Assembly (NCBI RefSeq): GCF_009846865.1
Contig: NZ_WUWN01000007.1
Coordinates: 62,001-126,000, forward strand
Origin: Puerhibacterium puerhi
Lineage (GTDB): Bacteria > Actinomycetota > Actinomycetes > Actinomycetales > Cellulomonadaceae
DNA: 64,000 nt
Reading direction: 5' to 3'
The notes below the pieces were generated by a model. It had not been told where the DNA came from, made no database searches, and saw nothing but the letters and a program-made list of their open reading frames with translations. Position numbers and translations under genes: made by a program. Of this stretch, positions 48,016 to 58,343 are shown piece after piece. Within the stretch, counting starts at the first letter, position 1, and every line of letters starts with the position of its first letter.

Positions 48016-48061
48016 ACGACGACGGCGGTGCTCCCCTCGAGGGGAGCACCGCCGTCGTCGT
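48016..48061. terminator. 46-bp perfect palindromic bidirectional terminator
   Basis: ACGACGACGGCGGTGCTCCC continues to 48038 and pairs perfectly with 48039-48061. It separates the convergent phoU and gpmA genes. Confidence 0.85.
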
Positions 48062-48091
48062 CTCACCGGCCCTGCCGGGCCGGCGGCCGGC

Positions 48092-48832
48092 TCACTTGCC
48101 CTGGTTGGCCACCGCGGCGATCGCCGCCTTCGCGGCGTCCGGGTCGAGGTAGGTGCCGCCGCGGGTCACGGGCTCGAGGGTCTCCTCGTCGAGCTCGTAG
48201 ACCAGCGGGATGCCCGTCGGCACGTTGAGGCCCGCGATCGTGTCGTCGTCGATGCCGTCGATGTGCTTGATGATGGCGCGCAGCGAGTTGCCGTGCGCTG
48301 CCACGAGCACCGTCCTGCCCGCCTGCAGGTCCGGCACGATCTCCGACTCCCAGTACGGCAGGGCCCGCTCGAGCACCTGCTTGAGGGCCTCGGCGCGCGG
48401 GATCGGCTCACCGGCGTAGCGCACGTCGGAGTCCTGCGAGAACTCCGAGCCGAGCTCGATGTCCGGCGGCGGGACGTCGTAGGAGCGGCGCCAGAGCATG
48501 AACTGCTCCTCGCCGTACTCGTCGCGGATCTGCTTCTTGTCCTTGCCCTGCAGGGCACCGTAGTGGCGCTCGTTGAGGCGCCACGACCGCTTCACCGGGA
48601 TCCAGTGACGGTCGGCCTTGTCGAGCGCGAAGTTCGCGGTCATGATCGCGCGGCGCAGCAGCGACGTGTGCACGACGTCCGGCGCGATCCCGGCCTCGGC
48701 GAGGAGCGTGCCCCCGCGCTTGGCCTCCTCGATGCCCTTCTCCGACAGGGCCACGTCGACCCAGCCGGTGAACAGGTTCTTCGCGTTCCACTCGCTCTCG
48801 CCGTGGCGGAGCAGCACGAGGGTGTAGGTCAT
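48092..48832 (-). CDS. gpmA: 2,3-bisphosphoglycerate-dependent phosphoglycerate mutase
   Basis: 246 residues from ATG 48832 ([16 protein letters not shown]). The catalytic His is in LLRHGESEW (His10), the second His in VAAHGNSLR, and [10 protein letters not shown] and RRSYDVPPP match the dPGM family. It interconverts 3- and 2-phosphoglycerate in glycolysis. An ATG nine bases upstream would be too close to a ribosome site. The gpmA/mshA/senX3 neighbourhood is also found in mycobacteria. Confidence 0.97.
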   Translation of the reverse strand: MTYTLVLLRHGESEWNAKNLFTGWVDVALSEKGIEEAKRGGTLLAEAGIAPDVVHTSLLRRAIMTANFALDKADRHWIPVKRSWRLNERHYGALQGKDKKQIRDEYGEEQFMLWRRSYDVPPPDIELGSEFSQDSDVRYAGEPIPRAEALKQVLERALPYWESEIVPDLQAGRTVLVAAHGNSLRAIIKHIDGIDDDTIAGLNVPTGIPLVYELDEETLEPVTRGGTYLDPDAAKAAIAAVANQGK

Positions 48833-48932
48833 GGACCCCATCCTGCCGTGTTCCGCGCCCGCGGGCGACGACGGGCCGCCGTCCGGACGCGGGCGCGGTC
48901 CGGACGGGCGGCGGTTCCGGGCGGGGACCGGC

Positions 48933-49373
48933 TCAGTCCGCGACCGGCTCCAGGACGAAGACGGGGATGACGCGCTCGGTCCGCTCCTGGTAGTCGGCGT
49001 AGTCGGGGTACGCCGCCACGGCGCGCTCCCACCACTCCTCGCGCTCGGTGCCGTGCACCTCGCGCGCCACGTAGTCGCGCCTGACGGGACCGTCCTGCAG
49101 CTCCACGTGGGGGTTCGCGACGACGTTGTGGTACCACAGCGGGTGCTTCGGGGCGCCGCCGAGCGAGGCGACGACGGCGTAGCGGCCGTCGTGCTCGACC
49201 CGCATGAGCGGCGTCTTGCGCAGCTTGCCGGACCTCGCGCCGACGGTCGTCAGGACGACGACGGGCATGCCGCGCAGCGTGGTGGCCTGCGTGCCCTGCG
49301 AGGCCTCGTAGGTCTCGACCTGCTTGCGGGCCCAGTCGGACGTGCTGGGGGCGTACTCACCGATCAGAGGCAT
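48933..49373 (-). CDS. Deazaflavin (F420)-dependent nitroreductase-family protein (Ddn-like)
   Basis: 146 residues. PF04075 family beta-barrel: [20 protein letters not shown] with [18 protein letters not shown], which form the F420-binding site in Ddn. Such proteins reduce various substrates with F420H2; no F420 synthesis gene is in the window. It lies between mshA and gpmA, all on the minus strand. Confidence 0.88.
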   Translation of the reverse strand: MPLIGEYAPSTSDWARKQVETYEASQGTQATTLRGMPVVVLTTVGARSGKLRKTPLMRVEHDGRYAVVASLGGAPKHPLWYHNVVANPHVELQDGPVRRDYVAREVHGTEREEWWERAVAAYPDYADYQERTERVIPVFVLEPVAD

Positions 49374-49404
49374 GCGGCCATCCTGCTCGCCCCGGGCACC
49401 CGTG

Positions 49405-50700
49405 TCATCCGCGGCGGGCGGCGCGGGCCTTGCGCGCCTGCTCGTACACGTCCAGCATCGCCGCGGCCGCGCGCTCCCACGAGAAGCGCTCGCTGGCGCG
49501 CCGCGCACCCTCGCCGAGCTGGGCCCGGCGCCGAGGGTCGGCGAGCAGGTCGCCGAGCGCCCGCGCCCACGCCTCCGCCCGGTGGCCGGGCACCAGCACG
49601 CCGGAGACGCCGTCGACGACGACGGTCCGCAGGCCGCCCACCGCGGCGGCCACGACGGGCGTGCCGCAGGCCTGCGCCTCGGCCGCCACGAGGCCGAACG
49701 ACTCGTTGTGCGAGGGCACCGCGACCAGGTCCGCCGCGCGGTACCAGTCGGCCAGCTCGTGCCGTGGCACCGGGGGCCGGACGAGCACGCGGTCGCGCAC
49801 GCCCAGCTGGTGGGCCAGCGCCTCGAGCTCGCGCACCGCCGTCGGGCGGCCGCTGGCCCCGCCGAGCACGACGAGCAGCGGCGGCTCCGCGCCGTCCCCA
49901 CCGCCCGCACCGCCGGTCAGCAGCGGCAGCGCCCGCACGAGCACGTCCGGGCCCTTGAGCAGCTGCACGCGCCCGGCGAACAGCACCACGGGCCGGTCGG
50001 CCGGCAGGCCCAGCCGCGCGCGCAGCGCGCGGCGCGCCGGCGCGCCGCCGGCGAGCGGCGTGAAGGTCGCCAGGTCCACCCCCGGGGCCACCACGTGCAC
50101 GACGTCGGGGTCGGCGTCGTAGCGCTCCACGAGGTCGGCGGCCTCCTCGCGGGTCGAGGCGACCAGCGCGTCGGCGGCCCCCACCACCTGCTCCTCGCCG
50201 ATGACGCGGCCCTGCGGCTCGGGGGCGTCGCCCGGCGCCAGGGCGGCGTTCTTGACCTTCGCCATCGTGTGCATCGTGTGCACGAGCGGCACGTCCCAGC
50301 GCTCGGCGGCGAGCCAGCCGGCCTGCCCGCTGAGCCAGTAGTGGGTGTGCACGACGTCGTACCAGCCCTCCGGCCGGTGGGCCTCGGCCCGCAGCACGCC
50401 GGCGGTGAACGCGCACAGCTGGCCGGGCAGGTCGTTCTTGTCGAGCCCCTCGAACGGCCCGGCGGGCACGTGCAGCACCCGGATGCCCGGCTCGGCGTCG
50501 ACCACCGGCGGCTGCGCCGACGACGTGGCGCGGGTGTAGACCTCCACCTGCGCACCGCAGCGGGCCAGCGCGCGCGACAGCTCGAGCACGTACACGTTCA
50601 TGCCGCCCGCGTCGCCGGTGCCCGGCTGGTCCAGGGGCGAGGTGTGCACCGAGAGCATCGCGACGCGCGGGCCCCGCCCGCCGCGCTGCGGCTGGGTCAC
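49405..50700 (-). CDS. mshA: D-inositol-3-phosphate glycosyltransferase (mycothiol synthesis)
   Basis: 431 residues, GTG 50700 overlapping the lactonase stop (GTGA); a second GTG three bases upstream is possible. GT-B glycosyltransferase family 4: [18 protein letters not shown] at the N-terminus, [12 protein letters not shown], and [18 protein letters not shown] with the donor-binding Glu. It makes GlcNAc-inositol phosphate, the first step to mycothiol. A linker of about 15 residues ([12 protein letters not shown]) is inserted before VVLGG. Confidence 0.95.
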   Translation of the reverse strand: MTQPQRGGRGPRVAMLSVHTSPLDQPGTGDAGGMNVYVLELSRALARCGAQVEVYTRATSSAQPPVVDAEPGIRVLHVPAGPFEGLDKNDLPGQLCAFTAGVLRAEAHRPEGWYDVVHTHYWLSGQAGWLAAERWDVPLVHTMHTMAKVKNAALAPGDAPEPQGRVIGEEQVVGAADALVASTREEAADLVERYDADPDVVHVVAPGVDLATFTPLAGGAPARRALRARLGLPADRPVVLFAGRVQLLKGPDVLVRALPLLTGGAGGGDGAEPPLLVVLGGASGRPTAVRELEALAHQLGVRDRVLVRPPVPRHELADWYRAADLVAVPSHNESFGLVAAEAQACGTPVVAAAVGGLRTVVVDGVSGVLVPGHRAEAWARALGDLLADPRRRAQLGEGARRASERFSWERAAAAMLDVYEQARKARAARRG

Positions 50701-51947
50701 CACGCCTCCAGCACGCAGGCGGGCGGCGTCGGCATCGGCAGCCGGTGCACCACCTCGCCCGCGCCGGTCCGGGGGTCCACGCGCAGCGAGACGAGCTCGG
50801 AGGTGCCCTGCAGCGCGACGACGACGAGGTCCTCGTGCGGCGCGAGCGCGCCCGGCGCGCCGGCCGCCTCCCGCGCCGCGCCGCGGTCGAGGACCGCGTG
50901 GTGGCGCGGCCACGCGCCCTCGCCCAGCGGGACGTCCGCGCGGTGCGCCCAGCGCCGCCCGTCGAGCACCGAGCCCGGCCCGGCCTCGACCCCTGCGGGC
51001 GTCACGGTGAGCACCGCGAGCACGTCGGGCCCGCGCACGCCGACGTACAGCGCCTCGTCCGGGGCCGTTCGGCTGACCGAGACGTGCGAGGGCTGCACCG
51101 GCGTGCCCTGGGGCAGCGTGGCCTCGAGGTCCATCACCGGTGCCGAGCCGAGGTGCTCGTACCCGCCGTCCGCCCGGGGCGCCAGCACGTGCGCGCGCCC
51201 GTCGAGCTCGCCGACGACGACGAGGTGGCCCGCGCATCGCACCGCGTGCCGGGGGCCGGTGCCGGCCGGCAGCGGGACCGTCGGCAGCGGGCCGTCCGGC
51301 CGCGCGTCGGGGCCGCCCCCGGTCGCGGACGTCGCGGCGGTGGCCGCCTTGCCGGTGGGAAGACGCCGCAGCTCGTCGGTGCCCAGGTCGCTGACCAGCA
51401 CGCCGTCGGCGTCGCCACCCGCCCGCGCGGGCAGCACGAAGTGGGCGTGCGGGCCCTCCTGGCGGTCCGTGACGGGTCCGGAGCCCTCATGCCCGAAGGT
51501 GGTGACGCCCTCGGCGGCGGGTACACCGGTGGCCGGGTCGACCGGCAGCCGCGCGGCGACGCCGTCGCCGTAGTTCGCCACCCACACCTCGTCGTCGAGC
51601 GCGAGCACGTGGCACGGGAACGACCCGCCCGAGGCGACGGCGCCGAGGACCGCCAGACCGGTCGCGGGGTCGCCCGCGCCGGCGTCCGGCGCGGCGTCGG
51701 CGAGCACCTCGAGCGCGGTGAGCGTGCCGGGGTCGTCCTCCCCCACCGCGTAGAGCGTGCGGCCCGAGGGGTGCAGCGCCAGGAACGACGGCGCGGGCAG
51801 CGTCACCGCGAGGCGCGGCTCGCCGAACGCCCCGGTGCGCAGGTCGACGTCCACGCGCCAGACGCCCTCGCCGGACCCCGGGGAGGCGCCCTCGGGCTGG
51901 TAGGTGCCGATCCACAGGGCGCGGGTCGTGGCCCGGTCAGACGTCAT
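50697..51947 (-). CDS. Lactonase-family seven-bladed beta-propeller protein
   Basis: 416 residues from ATG 51947. PF10282 (6-phosphogluconolactonase-like) repeats: [69 protein letters not shown]. The family includes YbhE-type 6-phosphogluconolactonases, but enzymatic activity is not certain. It precedes and overlaps mshA. A Gly/Asp-rich loop ([16 protein letters not shown]) interrupts one blade. Confidence 0.85.
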   Translation of the reverse strand: MTSDRATTRALWIGTYQPEGASPGSGEGVWRVDVDLRTGAFGEPRLAVTLPAPSFLALHPSGRTLYAVGEDDPGTLTALEVLADAAPDAGAGDPATGLAVLGAVASGGSFPCHVLALDDEVWVANYGDGVAARLPVDPATGVPAAEGVTTFGHEGSGPVTDRQEGPHAHFVLPARAGGDADGVLVSDLGTDELRRLPTGKAATAATSATGGGPDARPDGPLPTVPLPAGTGPRHAVRCAGHLVVVGELDGRAHVLAPRADGGYEHLGSAPVMDLEATLPQGTPVQPSHVSVSRTAPDEALYVGVRGPDVLAVLTVTPAGVEAGPGSVLDGRRWAHRADVPLGEGAWPRHHAVLDRGAAREAAGAPGALAPHEDLVVVALQGTSELVSLRVDPRTGAGEVVHRLPMPTPPACVLEAW

Positions 51948-52098
51948 GGCACGAAGCCTATTGCGGCGCGGCGCGTCCGCAGTTCGCACCGGTGGCCGGT
52001 GCCCGGCCCGCGCCGGACAGCACCGCGCCCCGGCGGGTCGGGACCTGCCGGGGCGGGGTGCGGGTCGACGCGTGCCGTCGACCGAGGTCAGCGCGCGA

Positions 52099-52434
52099 TC
52101 AGTGCGCCGCCTCGAAGGCGTTCATGACCTCGGACGAGATCCGGCCGCGGTCGGAGACCTGGAAGCCGTTCTCCTTGGCCCACTCGCGGATCTTCGCGAG
52201 CTGCGCACGGTCGGTGCCGGTGCGGCGCGGACCGCTCGGGCGGGTGCCGCCCGTGCGCGTGGCCGTCTTGCGCGCGTGGCCGATCCACGTCGCGAACGCG
52301 TCTCGGAGCTCGGCGGCGTGCGCCGAGCTGAGGTCGATCTCGTAGGTGACGCCGTCGAGGGCGAAGGAGACGGTCTCGTCCGCCTCCGCGCCGTCGATGT
52401 CGTCGATGAGAACGACCTGAGTCTTCTGGACCAC
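52099..52434 (-). CDS. lsr2: Lsr2, nucleoid-associated xenogeneic silencer
   Basis: 111 residues from GTG 52434 (VVQKTQVVLIDDIDG). N-terminal dimerisation domain (1-55), basic hinge, and a C-terminal AT-hook-like domain whose minor-groove motif is Arg96-Gly97-Arg98 (QVSDRGRIS). It bridges AT-rich DNA and silences it. The promoter just upstream is near-consensus and lies in the most AT-rich stretch of the region, raising the possibility of autoregulation. Its presence supports the actinomycete assignment. Confidence 0.96.
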   Translation of the reverse strand: MVQKTQVVLIDDIDGAEADETVSFALDGVTYEIDLSSAHAAELRDAFATWIGHARKTATRTGGTRPSGPRRTGTDRAQLAKIREWAKENGFQVSDRGRISSEVMNAFEAAH

Positions 52435-52478
52435 GAAGGACCGCCTTTCACCGGCAGGAATGGCAACGAGCAGCATTG

Positions 52479-52507
52479 AGCATGACCGAGGCGCATTCCG
52501 GTGTCAA
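52479..52507 (-). promoter_or_regulatory. Sigma-70-type promoter of lsr2
   Basis: Minus strand: -35 TTGACA (52507-52502), 17-base spacer, -10 CATGCT (52484-52479), 45 bases before the lsr2 start. The -35 is a perfect consensus. Confidence 0.8.
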
Positions 52508-52568
52508 CGCACCACGCGGACCATTTCGAGAATGCACCCGCGCAATACGTTCGCGGTGAAACTATTGT

Positions 52569-52592
52569 CCGCCGACCGCTTTCAATCGGCGG
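52569..52592 (-). terminator. Hairpin at the end of the small membrane gene
   Basis: CCGCCGA (52569-52575) pairs with TCGGCGG (52586-52592) over a 10-base loop, overlapping the last codons of the small gene. It isolates lsr2 from lysS transcription. Confidence 0.6.
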
Positions 52593-52791
52593 AGGCGACC
52601 GAACCGGTGGGACCGGCGGCGCCATTCGTCCCCTGCGCGCGCCGCGCGTCCTCGGCGTCCAGCCGGGCGAGCGCCTCGCGCTCGTTGCGGTCGGCCCGCA
52701 CGATCTTGCGCATCGCGAACCAGAACAGCAGGCCCACGCCCACCGACGGCGCGAGCGCGATGAGCGAGGCGGTGATGACGTCCGAATTCAT
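52582..52791 (-). CDS. Small membrane protein between lysS and lsr2
   Basis: 69 residues from ATG 52791 (MNSDVITASLIALAPS). One hydrophobic helix (about 5-27, VGVGLLFWFAM) is followed by a charged segment (RKIVRADRNEREALARLDAED) and a Gly/Ala/Thr-rich tail. It lies 20 bases downstream of lysS in an operon-like position also seen in related actinobacteria. Function unknown. Confidence 0.8.
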   Translation of the reverse strand: MNSDVITASLIALAPSVGVGLLFWFAMRKIVRADRNEREALARLDAEDARRAQGTNGAAGPTGSVASAD

Positions 52792-52811
52792 GACGGTGAC
52801 CTCGATGGTCC

Positions 52812-54341
<1,530 letters not shown>

Positions 54342-54450
54342 CAGCCGATCCTACCGGCGCCGGGCGGCCCCGACCGGGGTCCGGGGCGCCCGCCCGAGAG
54401 GTACGCGTCACCCTCTCGCCGGCCCGCCTTGCCGTCCCCCGGGGTGCCGG

Positions 54451-54513
54451 CACCGGCTCGTCAGCACCGGCTCCTCAGCACCGGCTTGTCAGCACCGGCT
54501 CGTCAGCACCGGC
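54451..54513. repeat. 14-base tandem repeat resembling a family A half-site
   Basis: CACCGGCTCGTCAG units (54451-54464, 54465-54478, 54479-54492, 54493-54506) with one to two changes, then CACCGGC running directly into family A copy 5. The TCGTCAGCACCGGC phase resembles the left arm TGTCAGTACCAGC of the palindrome. Confidence 0.85.
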
Positions 54514-54555
54514 TGTCAGTACGGGCGCAGGCCATGGCGTGCGCCGGTACTGACA
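54514..54555. repeat. Family A palindromic repeat, copy 5
   Basis: 42 bases, begins TGTCAGTACGGGCGCA and ends GCCGGTACTGACA; the 21-base arms have two mismatches. It lies between lysS (start 54341) and the DUF2520 gene, abutting the tandem half-site array. Confidence 0.9.
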
Positions 54556-54576
54556 GCGCCCGGGGGGACGGGCGGG

Positions 54577-55521
54577 TCAGTCGTCGGCGGGCCGGTACGC
54601 GTCCAGGACGTCGAGCAGCCGCTGCGTCGCGGCGTCGTCGAGCCGGTGGCTCGCGACGGCGCGGCGGGCGGCGCCGCGGGCCAGCTGCGCGTACGACGCC
54701 GGCAGGTCGGTCGCGCCGGTGCGGGCGGCGAGGTCGCCGAGCGCCTCGAGGTGGGCGGCCACCGCCGCGGCGTCGCCGGCCGGCACCGCCCCGCCGAGCG
54801 CCGCCACCGCGCCCGGGCCGACGCCGTCCTCGCGCGTGTCCGCGGCGCGCGTCGCGCCGTCCACCGCCGCCGTCAGCAGCGGCCGCAGCAGCCGGCCGGG
54901 CCGCTCGACGCCGGCCGCCTCGAGCGCCTGCGCGGCCTGCGCCACCAGGACGACGAGGTGGTCGGCGCCGTGCGCGAGGGCCGCGTGGTAGAGCGGCCGG
55001 GCGGCCTCGTCGACGATCACGGGCTCCCCGCCGACCTCGACGACGAGCGCCTGCCCGATGGGCTGTACCGCCGCCGGGGCGGTGACGGCGAAGGTGGTGC
55101 CCTCGAGGCGCGAGAGGTCGAGCGAGGTGCCGGTGAACGTCATCGCCGGGTGGACCGCCAGCGGGATGGCGCCCGCCTGCCGCGCCGGCTCGAGCACGCC
55201 CGTGCCGTGGCGCCCGGAGGTGTGCACGACGAGCTGCCCGGTCTGCCACGCCCCCACGCCGGCGAGCCCGGCGACGAGGTCGGCCAGGGCGTCGTCGGGC
55301 ACCGCGAGCAGCACGAGCTCCGAGCGCTCGACGACCTGCTCGACCGTGAGGTTGGGGACGCCGGGCAGCAGCGTGGCGATGCGCTCGCGCGAGGCCTCGC
55401 TGATGCCGCTGGCGCCGACGACGGCGTGGCCGGTGGCGCGCAGGGCGCTGCCGAGGACCGCGCCGACCCGCCCGGCGCCGACGACGCCGACGCCGAGGCG
55501 CCCGGGACGACGGTCGGTCAT
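54577..55521 (-). CDS. Rossmann-fold protein with DUF2520 domain
   Basis: 314 residues from ATG 55521, overlapping the PH-domain gene by 4 bases (ATGA). The N-terminal NAD(P)-binding GVVGAGRVGAVLG is followed by HPAMTFTGT and the C-terminal DUF2520 helical domain. It resembles the oxidoreductase found with panC in many bacteria (COG5495). No panC or pantothenate genes follow here, so the substrate is uncertain. Confidence 0.88.
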   Translation of the reverse strand: MTDRRPGRLGVGVVGAGRVGAVLGSALRATGHAVVGASGISEASRERIATLLPGVPNLTVEQVVERSELVLLAVPDDALADLVAGLAGVGAWQTGQLVVHTSGRHGTGVLEPARQAGAIPLAVHPAMTFTGTSLDLSRLEGTTFAVTAPAAVQPIGQALVVEVGGEPVIVDEAARPLYHAALAHGADHLVVLVAQAAQALEAAGVERPGRLLRPLLTAAVDGATRAADTREDGVGPGAVAALGGAVPAGDAAAVAAHLEALGDLAARTGATDLPASYAQLARGAARRAVASHRLDDAATQRLLDVLDAYRPADD

Positions 55522-57257
55522 CCGCGCTCCTCCCCGCCGCCGGGCAGCCCGGGGGCGGACCCCGGCGCGGCGGCCTCGGCGGGCTCCCCGTCGGCACGGT
55601 TGGCCTCCGCCACCTGTGCGCGCTGCTCCATCCACCGCTCGGGGCCTGCCGTCGCGCGGGCGGTGCGGGCGCGGCGCGCCTGCTCCTCGAGCAGCCGTCC
55701 GGCGTCGCCGGCGTCGAGGTGCGCCACCGCGGGCGCCACGGGCCCCGCCGTCGAGTGGACGGTGAAGGTCGCGACGGCGAGCCGCCGCTGCCACGGCCCC
55801 TGCGCGACGGCCAGGGACTGGGTGCGCTCGTGCGGCACGAGCACCAGGCGGCGCACGACGCGCCCGCTGCGCAGGAGCAGCGCCCGGTCGGTGACGGCGA
55901 AGCCGTTGCGCCGCCAGGCGACCGGGTCGAGCCACCGCGAGCGGCGCGGCGCCACGGTGAACTGCCCGTGCGGGTCCGTGCCGGTCAGGCCCTCGTCGAG
56001 CAGCCGCAGGGGGTCCTCGGTGCCCAGGTCGGGCAGCACCAGCCACAGCGCGGTGAGCGCCTCCGCGCGCGGGCCCACGGGCAGCAGCACGTTCTGCGAC
56101 TCGGTGTTCTCCCCCGTCGCGTACCCGGCCACGTTGACCTTGACGCGCCACCAGTCCGGGCCGCGCCACAGCGGCCCCTGGGTGAGCGACACCGCCTGCA
56201 CGCGGCCGGGCGGGATGGTCTGGGCGCGGGTCTCCAGCAGGCCGTGCCGCAGCCGGATCCCGTCCGGGGACAGCGCGGCGCGGAAGCCGAACTCCCCGGC
56301 GAAGCGCTGGAAGAGGTAGCCCCCGCCACCGAGCACCGCCGGTGCCGCGGAGACGAGGATGCCGAAGTTCCGGGTCAGCGCGACGGCCACGACCACGCCG
56401 ACCAGGCCGAGCGCGACGACCCACAGCGCGGGGGACCGCAGCAGCGAGTGCACGAGGCGGCCCGCGGGCACCTCGTAGACCTGCTCCTCGGGCGCCTCGT
56501 CGACCTCGTCGAGACCGCCGTCGGCCGGGCGGCCGGCCGACGCGCGGCCGGCCACGCCCGCGGCGGGGACGCCGTCGACCAGCGCGACTCCGTCCGCGGC
56601 GGGGACGCCGTCGACGGGTGCGGCAGCGCCGGTCGCCGGGCCGGCGTCGGGACGCACGGCGGCGGCGTCGGCCGCGGGCGCCGGGGTCCCGGTGCGGCGC
56701 GCCTTGACGCCGGCGGCACGGGCGAGCAGGTCGGCGCGCAGGCGGCGGGCGTCCTGCTCGCGCAGGAACCCGATCGCCACCCCGGAGCCGCTGCCGCCGG
56801 CCACCTCGAGCGTGAGCTCGGCGAGCCCGCCGAGGCGCGCCAGCAGCGGCTGGCGGATGTCGACGGCCTGGAGACGGTCGAGCCGCGCGTGCCGCTGCTG
56901 GCGGAACAGCACGCCCTTGCGCAGGTGGACGGCGTCGTCGTCGACGGCGTAGGCGGTCATGCGCCAGGCGAGGGCGGCGTAGCCGAACACCAGCGCCAGG
57001 AGCAGCACGACGGCGAGGGCGACCTTCCACCACAGGCCCGAGACCTGGGACACGGCCGCGGCGGCGCCGCCGACCGCTTCCAGCTGGTCGAGCGTCTGAT
57101 GGCCGATGAACGCGATCGCCACCAGGATCACCGACCAGCCCCGCACGAACGGCGTGACCGGGTGCATGCGCTGCCAGGCGAGGTCGCCCGCGGGCGCGTC
57201 GGCGCCGGTCGCGCCGGTCGGCGGTGCGCCGTGGGGCGTCGGGTCGGCGGCGCTCAC
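55518..57257 (-). CDS. Membrane protein with bacterial PH (bPH_2) domains
   Basis: 579 residues, GTG 57257 (VSAADPTPHG). Two hydrophobic pairs (about 35-55 and 68-95; 300-350) alternate with PH-like domains of the YdbT type: RLDRLQAVDIRQPLLARLGGLAEL and later IPPGRVQAVSLTQGPLWRG and VLVPHERTQSLAVAQGPWQRR. A 100-residue Pro/Ala/Asp-rich linker (VDGVPAADGVALVDGVPAAG repeats) lies between the first and second parts. Function in actinobacteria unknown. Overlaps the upstream PH gene (GTGA). Confidence 0.85.
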   Translation of the reverse strand: MSAADPTPHGAPPTGATGADAPAGDLAWQRMHPVTPFVRGWSVILVAIAFIGHQTLDQLEAVGGAAAAVSQVSGLWWKVALAVVLLLALVFGYAALAWRMTAYAVDDDAVHLRKGVLFRQQRHARLDRLQAVDIRQPLLARLGGLAELTLEVAGGSGSGVAIGFLREQDARRLRADLLARAAGVKARRTGTPAPAADAAAVRPDAGPATGAAAPVDGVPAADGVALVDGVPAAGVAGRASAGRPADGGLDEVDEAPEEQVYEVPAGRLVHSLLRSPALWVVALGLVGVVVAVALTRNFGILVSAAPAVLGGGGYLFQRFAGEFGFRAALSPDGIRLRHGLLETRAQTIPPGRVQAVSLTQGPLWRGPDWWRVKVNVAGYATGENTESQNVLLPVGPRAEALTALWLVLPDLGTEDPLRLLDEGLTGTDPHGQFTVAPRRSRWLDPVAWRRNGFAVTDRALLLRSGRVVRRLVLVPHERTQSLAVAQGPWQRRLAVATFTVHSTAGPVAPAVAHLDAGDAGRLLEEQARRARTARATAGPERWMEQRAQVAEANRADGEPAEAAAPGSAPGLPGGGEERG

Positions 57258-57766
57258 AGGCCGGCCAGCCTCGCCTCGCCGCGCGCGGAGAGCCGGTCGC
57301 GCAGCCGCTCCGCCTCCGCCGGGGGCAGGCCCGGGATGACGGCGTCCGTGGCCGCGGCGGCCGTGTGCAGCTGGACCTTGGCGATGCCCAGCCTGCGGTC
57401 CAGCGGGCCGGCCTCGACGTCCACGTACTGCATGCGCCCGTAGGGCACCACCACGAGCGAGCGGAACAGCACCCCCTTGCGCACCAGCAGGTCGTCGTCG
57501 CGCTCGGCGTACCCGAGGGCGCGCACCTGGCGCGGCACGACGACGGCCGTGGCGGCGAAGATCGCTGCCGGCACGCCGGCGAGGATCCACCACCAGGGGG
57601 AGAACACCAGCGCGAGCACCGCCCCCACGACGACCGGCACGACCACGGAGACCGCACCCGAGACGAGGCGGGCGGTCACGAGGCGCGGCGAGACGCTGCG
57701 GAAGTCGACGCCGACCGGCTCGAAGGGCGCTGCGGGGTCACCGGACGTGGGCTGCGGGGTGGCCAT
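57254..57766 (-). CDS. PH-domain (bPH_2) membrane protein
   Basis: 170 residues. Two transmembrane helices (about 30-75) followed by a bPH_2 domain with VRKGVLFRSLVVVPYGRMQYVDVEAG and KVQLHTAAA. ATG 57766 is preferred to 57775, because GAGG lies nine bases before it. It forms a pair with the larger PH protein, which probably interact, as YdbS/YdbT do in Bacillus. It follows DUF3180 by 88 bases. Confidence 0.87.
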   Translation of the reverse strand: MATPQPTSGDPAAPFEPVGVDFRSVSPRLVTARLVSGAVSVVVPVVVGAVLALVFSPWWWILAGVPAAIFAATAVVVPRQVRALGYAERDDDLLVRKGVLFRSLVVVPYGRMQYVDVEAGPLDRRLGIAKVQLHTAAAATDAVIPGLPPAEAERLRDRLSARGEARLAGL

Positions 57767-57854
57767 GGCGCCCATCCTCGCATCGACGCCGCCGGAGGTC
57801 AGCAGCCCGCGCCCGCGGGCGCCGGACCGGCCGCGACGTCCCGTCCGGGGCGTC

Positions 57855-58343
57855 TCAGTAGCTCATCGGCGCGGCGCCGTCCTCGCCCTGCTCGGCGTCC
57901 TCGTCGTCGGGCGGCGGCAGCTCGCAGAACTTCTCGACGACGAGCCCGACCGCCGACAGCACCACCGCGCACAGCGCCGCGACCGCGGCCGCGAGCACGC
58001 GGCCGCGCTGGGAGGCGATGTCGAGGTCGCCGAGCAGCCCCAGCACCGTGGCCAGGTACCGGCCGGCGAGGATCGCGCCGGTGAGGGCGCCGGCCTTGGC
58101 CAGCACGAACGTCCGGGCCGCACGGATCGGGTCGAGGTCGGGCCGGTCGCCCCGCTGGTAGGCGCGCACCGCCCAGCCCATCCAGAAGATCACCACGGCG
58201 AGCGCGAGGATCGCCACGTCCTCCACCCAGGCGACCGCGGGCAGGTGCACGCCCTGGGCGGCGAGCGCACGGCCCACCACCGCGCCCACGACGGCGATGC
58301 CGAGGACGACGGCGGCCAGGGTGCGGATCGACGTCCGGCGCAT
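57855..58343 (-). CDS. DUF3180 membrane protein
   Basis: 162 residues with four hydrophobic helices and a short acidic C-terminus (PPPDDEDAEQGEDG). Patterns like FVLAKAGALTGAILAGRYL and ELPPPDDED mark the actinobacteria-specific DUF3180 family, always near folK. Its ATG overlaps the folBK stop by one base (TGATG). Function unknown. Confidence 0.92.
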   Translation of the reverse strand: MRRTSIRTLAAVVLGIAVVGAVVGRALAAQGVHLPAVAWVEDVAILALAVVIFWMGWAVRAYQRGDRPDLDPIRAARTFVLAKAGALTGAILAGRYLATVLGLLGDLDIASQRGRVLAAAVAALCAVVLSAVGLVVEKFCELPPPDDEDAEQGEDGAAPMSY

